Position numbers and translations under genes: made by a program. From Isoetes taiwanensis (Eukaryota > Streptophyta > Lycopodiopsida > Isoetales > Isoetaceae): DNA of 64,000 bases. Positions 55,589-64,000 of this stretch are shown here, one piece after another. Numbering within the stretch: the stretch's first letter is position 1; each line of letters opens with the position of its first letter. The DNA lies in contig JAJEKV010000236.1 of NCBI GenBank assembly GCA_021234155.1, positions 539,533 to 603,532 of the forward strand, given 5' to 3'. The notes beneath the pieces are model-generated. The model worked only from the letters and a program-made list of their open reading frames with translations. It searched no databases and was not told the origin of the DNA.

Positions 55589-55970
55589 CTACTTGACCAA
55601 ATACTGAAGGAATTCTGACCTTCTTGTCTTCTTGAATGCTTTATCAAGAATTAACTCAGAAACAATTTCAATTTGCTCCTTAATCATCTCCAACAAGGTT
55701 TGAGTCTCCAAAAATTCCTCTGGATTTGGCGTATGCTTCTTTAATAAGTTTACATGGAAGACCTTATGAACCTTTAGATGAGCGGGCAAATCAAATTTAT
55801 AGAATTCTAGAATCTTAAAGGGTCCCGCCCATCTTGGAGCAAACTTCTTACAATTATCGATGTGGAACTTCACTTGCTTCAACTTAATCTTGAGCCACAC
55901 ACTATCTCCAACTTGAAATTCTCTTGTCGTCCTATGCTTGTCTGCCAAACTCTTTTGGCGGACTCTTGCG
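55589..55970 (-). pseudogene. Ty3/gypsy integrase C-terminal / chromodomain-like fragment
   Basis: Minus strand: KSLADKHRTTREFQVGDSVW, LKIKLKQVKFH, CKKFAPRWAGPFKILEFY, AHLKVHKVFHVNLLKKHTPN, VSELILDKAFKKTRRSEFLQ, YLVK. The GDSVWLK…RWAGPFKI…VFHVNLLK pattern is the C-terminal end of gypsy integrase; the last part resembles the start of a chromodomain. The N-terminal 55 codons of the open frame run into the opposite-strand element and are not homologous. It is joined head to head with the next fragment at ~55972. Confidence 0.85.
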
Positions 55971-55973
55971 CCC

Positions 55974-57411
55974 ACACTGACACATGTGGACAAGCTCTGG
56001 GAGCAGTTTTGATGCAACAAGGGCATGTTGTGGCTTACGAAAGTCGTAAATTAAATCCAGTAGAAAAGAACTATGCCACATATGAACAAGAGTTCTTGGC
56101 CATAGTTCATGCCTTAAAAACTTGGTGGCATTCCTTAAGATCAGGGACCAATGAAGAGCCACGCAAGTTCATTGTGTTCACTGATCACAAACCATTGAAA
56201 TTTCTGCAAACTCAAGCAGAAATAAGTCCCTGACAAGCGCGCTGGTTGGATTTCTTACATGAATTTTACTTTGAGATTCGGCACACCCCCAGGAAAGACA
56301 ACCTAGTTGCAGATGCCCTTTCCAGAATAAAATACATCAATGGAATGACATCTCTAGAATGGGATTGCTTCCAACGAATCAGGGATTTGTATGAGAAGGA
56401 TCAAGATCCAATAAAAAAGGAAGGTTCTCTTTGGGTGCAAAATGATGACTTATGGTTCTATAAGGGGCGGATATATGTTCCCTTAGTAGAGAATCTTAGG
56501 AAGGAGATTCTTTACAAATTCCATAATACTCCGCAAGCAAGGCACGGGGGGGAGTAGAAGACATACAAATTGATTAAAGGACAATTCTTTTGGCCTGGTA
56601 TGAAACAAGATGTAAAATCTTATGTATCACAATGCCAAGTATATTAAGCTGTAAAAACAGTAGGAGTAAGCCTCAATATGAGTAGTGGAAATCACCCCCA
56701 AACTGACGGACAAATAGAACGAATTAACAGGATCCTGGAGGATATGTTAAAAATTTTTGTGTTTGAAAAACAGTCCAAGTGGGAAGAATATTTGCCTTTT
56801 GTAGAGTTCGCTTATAACAACGCATACCACACAGATACCAAAATGAGCCCCTTTATGGCAATGATGGGTAGGAACCCGAGATCATATATACTAGGACTAA
56901 CCAAGCCTTGAAAACTAATGCGGCTATCTATATGTTGGAAGATATGCAAGCCATATTATATCAGTGTAGGGCAAACTTAAAGAAGGCTCAAGATCGAGCC
57001 AGGCTAAGTGCCAACAGACATCGTAGAGAAGTAACCTTCAAGGAAGTGAGTATACATTCTTACGAATAGTTTCCCTCGGCACTCAAGGTTGGGACCTTGA
57101 AGCCATTAGTCAAGGGAAAGATTCCCAAACTGACGCCCCAATATGCTGGACCTTTCAAAGTGTTAAGGAGGATGAATGTGACAACATATGAGTTGGAGCT
57201 TCCAGATGGAATAGAAGTGCATCATGTTTTCCATGTAAGCCAACTCAAAAAAGCGATATTGTCCACGGACAACGTTATTGCTCTAGCGACAATACCCCTA
57301 GCCCTTAGCTCTGACGTAACTCCTGAGGCGATTCTAGACACTCGCATTTGGAAGCTGCGCAATAGAAATATTGCAGAGTACTTTATCTTGTGCCACGGAA
57401 AGATTAGCTGA
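55974..57411 (+). pseudogene. Ty3/gypsy RNase H-integrase fragment
   Basis: TDTCGQALGAVLMQQGHVVA, YESRKLNPVEKNYATYEQEF and FIVFTDHKPLKFLQ (RNase H), LDFLHEFYFEIRHTPRKDNL plus VADALSRI, then the integrase finger region (YKFHNTPQARHGG, QFFWPGMKQDVKSYVSQCQV). Most of the integrase core with its two Asp is deleted near 56645. Coding resumes at SGNHPQTDGQIERINRILED with the Glu, then FAYNNAYHTDTKMSPFMAMM. After broken sequence, IPKLTPQYAGPFKVLRRMNV, GIEVHHVFHVSQLKKAI and an end at 57411. Stops at about 56232, 56555 and 56646. Confidence 0.9.
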
Positions 57412-58060
57412 GTCAACATGAGGTTAGTTATCTAGCTAGTACAATAAAATATGGGCTTGCATCAAAGATGGCAAGTAAGAACGTCCGCAAACTAAGAGCT
57501 ACGAAACCATGACATGGCAAGGTGACCCAGGGAACGGGTTTCCGAAGGGACTAGATGATGAAACCATAGTCACAAAGTGATCCAAGGAATGGGTTTTGAA
57601 ATATACTCCCACAATCCTTGGGGACCAAGGATTTGAAAGGAGGAGGTATATTATGAACATAGTAAAAGACATTTGGGTGGGTTTGGGGTGGGGGTAAACT
57701 AAAAATCCTTAGCTACAGAAATAAATCTCTTAATAAAGGGTGACTTGGCATGACCCGATTGGGTGGGCAAGCTAATAGCCAACGGGCTGGTCTATGGCGC
57801 AGACAGCCTCCCGGATTTGCCTTCTCAGACATCGAACAGATCCCAGGAGGGATCCATAAGCTTAGGAGGTAGGTCGATTTGCCAAATCGGCCCTTGGGCT
57901 TCAGGGGAAGCCCTTCAGATCCCGGTTTCGTGCTATTTATATATGAGCCATATTTCAAAGGGGCAGTATACTGTGAGCAGTAGCTATTCTTGAGCAATCC
58001 CGTGATTATCAGCATCAATCTAAGTCTCAGGGAAGACTGGAACACCATGAGGGAATCAGG
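57412..58060 (+). repeat. Gypsy 3' UTR, polypurine tract and probable 3' LTR
   Basis: The purine tract GAAAGGAGGAGG (57635-57646) is followed by a probable LTR from TGAACATAG (57654). TATTTATATA (57934-57943) is a good TATA box for LTR transcription. The LTR end is not defined because no second copy is present. Confidence 0.55.
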
Positions 58061-58079
58061 GATTCCAAGGGCAGAGGCA

Positions 58080-59647
58080 GTAGATCTGGATTGATGCGCC
58101 TAGTAGCTTCAGTGAAGCCGAGGACAAAAGGTTATTCCCTGATGCTTTGATTCCTTTAAATATCTTAATACCCTTTTTGCTGTCAACCAGTGGTCTTTGC
58201 GAGAATTGTGGTTCCTTCTGCTTAGTACATTTATAGTGTAGGCTATATCTGGATGTGTATTGTGAACTAAATATAAAAGACATCCTATTAAAATCTTGTA
58301 TGGAATATTTTTTGTTTCTGCTCTTTCTTTTCTGTAATTGGATCATCAGCAGTCAACCTGTGTACCACTGGGGCTTTAACATGCTTGGCATCATCCATTT
58401 TGAATCTTTTAAACATATTATCTTATGTCTGCTTAGTTTCAATACGAGAATCCCCTTTTCCCTATCACTTTATACTTCAGTTCCCAAAATTATCCAAGCT
58501 TTCCCAAGTCTGACATTTGAAAATTGCATTAAGCAAATTCTTAGAATGTGTCATGCAATCTTTGCTGCTAGCTACCATAATACAATCGACATAGAGAACC
58601 ATGATGCAATAATTATTTGGTGTACCATACTTGTAAAATGCTTACTTTCTTAAAGATTTATCCATATACATATACCACTCCCTTGGGAAATGTGAGACCG
58701 TACACAGCCCTATTCAATTTCTATACTTTATTTTTCCCACACTAAAAGCCTGGTGCCTGCCTCATAAATATATCGTCCTCCAATTTAGCATTTAAGAAAG
58801 TTGTCTTTACATCCATGTCATGAAGCTCCCGGTTCAATGCATTGGAATTAAAGTCCTCAAGCTTGTAAGTTTTACAATGGGAGAGGATGTTTCCTCAAAA
58901 TCTATTTCCTTTTTTTGAGCGAACCCTTGTGCCATAAACCTGACTATAAACTTCTTGTTCTCATCAGCATCATTTTTAATTATATACAGCCATTTACTAT
59001 CTATAACATTTTTATTTGTAAGGTGCCCAACCAATTCATAAGTTGCAGTATGTTGAAACGAATCCAACTCTTCTCCAGACTCCAAGGCTTTTTCAACATT
59101 TCTAGGTGTGGTTAGATCTTCCATAATGGTCATAATTGGTTCATCATTTTGACTTAGATTCTCTAGCTTTTTTCTCCTGTCTAATTTTGTCCTCCTATGT
59201 TCATTATTCTCTATGTTTGCCTCATCTATTAGCCTTTGTACCTGTGTTTTTATCTTTTTTGTTTGAGGTTCTTCCATATTATCACCTTGTTCCTGTGACA
59301 TATCATCTTCACTTAAGTTACCTATTGTATTATCATCTTCATTTTCATTTTTAGTTTGTTCATTATCTGATTCCGCATCCAACTCAAATCTGACATTTTT
59401 TTCCATATTGGATTTTCTTGGATTTGCTTTCCCTGCTTGTCTATCCTTGTATAACACTCCCTCATTGAAAATTACATCTTTGCTAATAACTATTTTCTTT
59501 GTTTGAGGTACAAAAATCCTCTATCCCTTTGATTCTTCATCATAACCTACAAAGTAGCCTATTTTTGCATTGTTGTCAAGTTTCTGCCTAAAGTCTGATG
59601 GGACATGTGTATATGCAAAAACCCAATATGTAGCAAAATAACATGGG
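58080..59647 (-). pseudogene. Ty1/copia pol fragment, minus strand
   Basis: From 59647 down: YFATYWVFAYTHVPSDFRQK, NAKIGYFVGYDEESKG, VPQTKKIVISKDVIFNE and GVLYKDRQ (integrase end). Then an acidic linker, TQVQRLIDEANIENNEHR, RT start (PRNVEKALESGEELDSFQHT, VIDSKWLYIIK, KKFIVRFMAQGFAQKKEIDF). Decayed RT follows, then PYKILIGCLLYLVHNTHPDI, DHWLTAKRVLRYLKESKHQG before the RNase H. It is related to the 19394-55295 copia element but a different subfamily. The longest clean frame is 59457-58834. No LTR seen; frameshifted after 58834. Confidence 0.88.
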
Positions 59648-60680
59648 GTTATAATTCCTGAAACCATATAAACGACATATCCCTAAAACAATCAAATAAG
59701 TTGTTATAAAAAATACATAGATTCAAGATAAAAAATAATTGCATTAGCTCACTGGGTATATTGGTTAAAGTAGTCTTAGTTAAGATATTGAATTATTTTA
59801 GTATAGGTTCGTGCTCCCCTATTTCATATTCTAAAATCTTAGGCAAAGTCGTATAGAGGTTCGATATTTCCGCAAAACCTTAGACGAAATCATATTTCAT
59901 ATTTCAAAATCATAGGCACCTCTAATCATAAATGACTATAAGCGAAACGAGAGGTGCTCAGGGGCCTCAACATATGATCTGAGTCGTAGGATCGACGAAT
60001 TCGACAACTGTGGTAGTTCAGTGTGCACCTCGTTTAGAATACGTAGCAAAATAACAAGGGATCCAGAGGGATTTGATATGGATGTAAAATAACAATTCCT
60101 AAAACCATATAGACGACATATCCATAAAACAATCGAATAAGTTGTTATAAAAAAACATAGATTCAATATAAAAAATAATTGCATGGTATATTGGTTAAAG
60201 TAGTCTTAGTTAAGATATTGAATTATTTTGGTAGAGGTACGAGCTCCCGTATTTCATATTCTAAAATAGAGGTTCGATATTTCCGCAAAACTTAGGCGAG
60301 ATCGTATTTCATATTTCAAAATCATAGGCGCCTCTAATCGTAAATGACTATAAGCGAAACAAGAGGTTCTCAGAGGCCCCAACATACGATCTGGGTTGTA
60401 GGATTGACGAATCCGACAACTGGCAGTCCAGGGTGCACCTCATTTAGAATATGTAGCAAAATAACAGGGGGTTCCAGGGGGATTTGATATGGATGTAAAA
60501 TAACAATTCCTGAAACCATATAGACGACATATCCCTAAAACAATCGAATAAGTTTTTATAAAAAAAAAAAAAAAAAAAAAAGATTCAAGATAAAAGATAA
60601 TTGCATTAGCTCACTGGGTATATTGGTCAAAGTAGTCTTAGTTAGGACATTGACTTATTGTGGTAGAGGTTCACCTCTAT
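59625..60680. repeat. ~0.41-0.44-kb tandem unit (2.5 copies) with tRNA-like promoter boxes
   Basis: AATTCCT(G/A)AAACCATATA recurs at 59653, 60094 and 60505. Unit 1 has an A-box-like TAGCTCACTGGG (59745-59756), 49 bp, then a B-box-like GGTTCGTGCTCC (59806-59817), the layout of tRNA-derived SINEs. Unit 2 has lost most of the A box. Unit 3 has it at 60607-60618 and carries an A-run (60558-60580). The promoter reading is by motif only. Confidence 0.65.
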
Positions 60681-61221
60681 ATTAACAAGGTTGCATATTA
60701 AACGAGAGCAAATCATCTAAACGGGAGCAGAAGGAATATTCCCCAAAGATTTCCCTTTTTCCTCCAAAAAGGGGCTAAATTGAGGTAAAATACAAAAAAA
60801 GGACATAAAATTGTATTTTGCCCCCCCCAAACATAGCCTATTTCTTTGTGCGAAGAGGGAATTGACTGTGTCAAAGTGACACTTTTTCAATCACTAGAAT
60901 TTTTCCCAAGTATGCTTTTAAAGAGAACTCATGTTTTAAGAGCACATAACTTTTATTCAAAAATAGAAGTGAAATAGTAACTGAAATTGTAGTATATTCA
61001 AAAATTGATGATAGAATCTTGATATTTACATGCAAAATTTACAGTATTTTTTTAAGTACTCAGTTTTGTGCAAAGGTGTGAGGAGCAATGACAGAAGGAT
61101 CGAGCACAAAAAAATAACGATTAAAGTTCTTTGATTTAAAAGACCAATAAATATCGATTTTCCATGTGCCTTAGAAATTATCAAATTTCTCTTGTTTAAA
61201 TAGTGGAGATAATAGCGAAAA

Positions 61222-61585
61222 AAAAGAAAAAAGGATATTGTGTTCGAACACGTGAAACCCTTAATGTATTCTCGAATACACTTGCTATTCGAATAGCTTA
61301 AATAGAAAAAAAAAAATTAAAACTTTTTGTATTCGAATACACTTCTTATTCTAGAATAGAGAAAAGAAAAACTAAGTAAGATCAACTAGATTTTTTCCGC
61401 ATTTTTAGTTTATTTCAATGACCATGCAATTTATTTATTTTTTTGTTTCGCAGGGATACAGGATTGTGGTTCGAAACAATAAAAGGGTTTGTTCAGTTGT
61501 TTTGTATAAGACAGGGATACCGGATTTAGGCTCTAAATAATAGTGGAAATGTATTCGAATACACTTTGTATTCCGAACACGCTTT
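61222..61585. repeat. Scattered TATTCGAATA palindromes
   Basis: GTATTCGAATACACTT and variants occur about five times (near 61270, 61285, 61330, 61350 and 61550), often paired with GTGTTCG-type variants. Palindromic and AT-rich; role unknown. Confidence 0.6.
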
Positions 61586-61782
61586 TAGTTTCAACGAGAG
61601 GGGGGCTTAATTTTTGCTCCGCCTCCTTTGGCCGGATCGAGCAATCTTCTTGGCTCTACCTACCCTCGCATGCCGGGCTACTTCGGTCCGCATGGTGATC
61701 AAACGGTTTTGGTATGGCACAAGTTATTAGATTTAGGGATTCATGTTATTCGGGTTACTTAGGGTCTTCCAAAGACCATCGT

Positions 61783-61940
61783 TTGTTATTTAGGGTCTTC
61801 AGCCAGCCTATCCGGTCTTCGCCAGCCTATCCGGCCATCAAGTTTGTCATTTAGGGTCTTCAACTATCCGATCTTTAGCAACTCAGCAGCCTATCCGACA
61901 TGGTTCAAAGAACTATTTAGGGTCTTCAAAGAACTATTTA
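61783..61940 (+). repeat. TTTAGGGTCTTC-containing interspersed repeat
   Basis: TATTTAGGGTCTTC or close variants occur about four times between AGCCTATCCG-type segments. The last two units are a direct TCAAAGAACTATTTAGGG pair. TTTAGGG equals the plant telomere unit, but copies are spaced and not in a telomeric array. Confidence 0.7.
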
Positions 61941-62437
61941 GGGCATGTGCTGCATCTCAACGGGCAGGGCTTTTTGCACTGCCCAATTTAGAGCTGGCTT
62001 TTTGCTGCTTCATGCAATACAGGGAATGCTTCTATGGGAATCTTTCTAGCACAGGGTTTTGGATGCAAGGTTTTATCCCAGACTTTGTGCATGTGGTTTT
62101 GATGCACGAAAACATGTGCAAGGCAATTTTGTTTGACATTTGCTCCTAATACTTATCGTCCTTGGAGTTATATCTCGATTGTGAAGGTAAATTAATCCAT
62201 AACAATTGGTTACTAAATGATAAGAGTTACTAACTTGATTCTCGATTGAAACCGCAGATCCCTACCGGCCGACATAAATTTAAAAATGAGACCCGAGCTT
62301 GCAGAAATGGTCACTGTCACTGAGATTGTAAGTTTTTTGAATTATTTTATTAAGTTATCTATGTCGATCAGCTCTTGGCCTAACTATCTTCAATAATACA
62401 GGAAATTTAGTTACTTCTTCATTTGTCAGCTGAGAAG

Positions 62438-62604
62438 GTGCTAGTCCAAGGTGGATAAATGCAAATAAATGCACGTGGATTTGCTAGTCCGAAGATGGAT
62501 AAATGCAACCGACTTGCTAGTCTCAAGGCGGATAATGTTGTGGATTTGCTAGTCCGAAGGTGGATAAATGCACTAATCGCTAGTCTTAGGTGGATAAATG
62601 CACA
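62438..62604 (+). repeat. Five diverged ~32-43-bp tandem units
   Basis: Units begin (T/C)GCTAGTC near 62439, 62482, 62515, 62547 and 62578, followed by (C/T)(G)AAGGTGGATAAATGCA. Spacing varies. Not a CRISPR array. Confidence 0.8.
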
Positions 62605-62971
62605 GGCAGAAGGAAGGCAGAAGGAATGTTAGAAGATGCATTTGTTGGTCTTTGTAACCATGTTGAAGTTAACATGCCGATACCAACATCATTTTAAAGT
62701 TTTGTGAAAGTGCAAAACTTCCACTCATTTTGCTTAATATCATCTGACTTGAAAATGAAAATATTATATTGGAGTTGCTTACACCCGTGTCATTGGCAAG
62801 GATGGCCTGTATATCACCAGAGATAAAATTCTAAACAATAACATACAAGACAACAATACAAGTCCATCAAATTGAAGTACAATATTAGCCATACGCATTG
62901 TTGTTGCTAGTTGTTGCTAGTTGAAGAACAGAAAAAGAGGACATGAAGCAAGCTTTAGCACACATAGATAA

Positions 62972-63082
62972 ACGTGTCTTTATTTGTTTCTACAAGAAAA
63001 AACATAGATACACCAAAGGTTATGTAGGTGTCTTTAATTGTTTCTACAAGAAAAAACATAGATACGCCAAAGGTTATGATCT
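62972..63082 (+). repeat. ~56-bp tandem duplication
   Basis: GTGTCTTTA(T/A)TTGTTTCTAC, AAGAAAAAACATAGATAC and (A/G)CCAAAGGTTATG repeat once. The frame reads CFYKKKHRYTKGY / CFYKKKHRYAKGY, but the ORF is only 62 codons and unconvincing as a gene. Confidence 0.85.
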
Positions 63083-63379
63083 ACAGAATGTGACTAAGCT
63101 TGAAACATGTTATTATTGTACTTCAATTTGATGGATTGAAGGCAAGGATGGCCTAGTGCCCTGGCAAGTAGCATTAGACCAGGCCATTTATATAGGACAC
63201 ATTATGAGCATTCTGGTGATCCTGCTAGACCAGGGAGGCTTTATGGAGTATGTTTCCCTAGGATTTGAGGTGGTTTATTGCCTACACAAGGGTTTTCTCA
63301 TAAGGAAATCAATCCAAAGTGGCCAGTGAGGCTTTCAGAACCGAAATATGGCATTGGTGATCCGAAATATGGCTTCTTG

Positions 63380-63556
63380 TTTGTATTCTGGAATAGCATA
63401 AAGAGTGCACGTTTGTATTCCGGAATACAATAAGAGTGCACTGGAATAGCATAGGAGTGCATGCTTGTATTCCGGAATACAATAAGAGTGCAAGGTTCTA
63501 TTTCCGAATAACATAGGAGTGCGCAATATTCTATTCTGGAATAATATAAGTATTCA
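63380..63556. repeat. Tandem ~26-38-bp repeat of GTATTCCGGAATAC
   Basis: Palindromic TATTC(C/T)GGAATA plus (C/G)A(A)TAAGAGTGCA recurs about five or six times, with variants GAATAGCATAGGAGTGCA. It produces repeated Tyr/Ser/Ile peptides in minus-strand chance frames. Confidence 0.82.
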
Positions 63557-64000
63557 CGGGCAACCTCTCTAGACAGATTTGGCATGTTCTAGTGATTTAA
63601 TTCTTCATTACACCACAAAACTTCATGATTACTTCTTTTTCACACTTTACACTTTCAGGTTAATGTTCGCAATTTAACCTGTGATCACACCTTGCACTTT
63701 CTGTTTAATATTCGTAATTTCACCTATGGTCTATTATAAATTAAACCTTTTTTTGTGTATGTTCACAATAACTCGGTGGAAAAAAATAAAAATGTAGTTG
63801 AAATAGCATATACTAAATCATAATCACCATAATGTTTTGAACTTAAGCCCTAAAATTGACTTTTTAAATGGTTGATATCTTGACGCTATCGTAAAGAAAA
63901 AAAAATTGGGGCCAAAATAGCACACATTAAATTGTAATCACCATGTGTTTTTGGACTTAACCCACAAAATGGCCATTTCAAATAATTAATCTGTTTTTTA

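Larger units (their letters stand above)
60681..64000. other. AT-rich right end: no gene, several short repeats
   Basis: No ORF with a recognisable domain on either strand. The longest (61844-62149) has no family I know. Local repeats are listed separately. Near the end, 63643-63750 (TTAATGTTCGCAATTT / TTAATATTCGTAATTT) and 63780-63990 (AATAGCATA…ATCACCAT blocks, period ~115 bp) are further diverged duplications. Confidence 0.55.

Noticed and set aside
59745-59817. Functional tRNA gene
   Set aside because: Only A- and B-box-like motifs are present; no acceptor stem pairing or anticodon arm was recognised, and the unit is tandemly repeated.
61783-61940. Interstitial telomere array (TTTAGGG)
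   Set aside because: The TTTAGGG units are separated by other sequence and part of a longer repeat, not a tandem telomeric run.
62438-62604. CRISPR-like array
   Set aside because: Units vary in length and sequence with no distinct spacers, and the sequence is plant-like with no cas genes.

Overview
The window looks like plant nuclear DNA made almost entirely of nested, decayed transposable elements. I see no intact host gene, rRNA, tRNA or CRISPR array. The plant call rests on Ty1/copia and Ty3/gypsy elements primed by initiator-Met tRNA, PLS-type PPR motifs, a histone H2A exon ending where plant H2A genes carry an intron, and a Helitron-like element. The PPR wording and LINE style suggest a fern such as Ceratopteris or Adiantum; that is inference from memory and not proven.

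Left part (1-19,388): about 6.5 kb of AT-rich sequence with local duplications, then LINE-A (+ strand, ~6,481-18,046). Its reverse transcriptase is split just before the YADD motif by ~9 kb holding two fold-back elements. One (7,862-13,052) contains a coding-free LTR element, and the other (13,062-16,868) contains a textbook hAT MITE with an 8-bp target duplication. LINE-A ends near a ~190-bp pure ATT microsatellite.

Centre (19,394-55,295): one Ty1/copia retrotransposon bounded by 5-bp GATCT duplications, stretched to ~36 kb by later insertions. Its 5' LTR carries a minus-strand gypsy LTR plus gag. Its integrase gene is split by ~27 kb of an unclassified repeat family ('E'), present as two head-to-tail units with shared ends. 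Inside the first E unit lies a minus-strand LTR element (24,009-43,571, TCGTT duplication). That element hosts LINE-B (~26,946-31,145) and a Helitron-like element (31,808-36,439) carrying a histone H2A exon and PPR pieces. Next to its primer-binding site is a short ORF whose start copies the histone H3 tail (MARTKQTAR, then further position-matched residues). The copia 3' LTR is split by LINE-C, a minus-strand relative of LINE-B.

Right part (55,301-64,000): head-to-head gypsy fragments, a gypsy 3' end with a probable LTR promoter, a minus-strand copia pol fragment, a ~0.42-kb tandem unit with tRNA-like A and B boxes, and several short tandem repeats.

Insertion order from nesting: the copia element is oldest in the central block, then E, then the TGTGACGT-type LTR element, then LINE-B and the Helitron. 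All large coding regions are broken by stops, frameshifts or insertions. The observations most worth checking are the H3-tail-like ORF, the gene-carrying Helitron, and a structured motif shared by otherwise unrelated elements.
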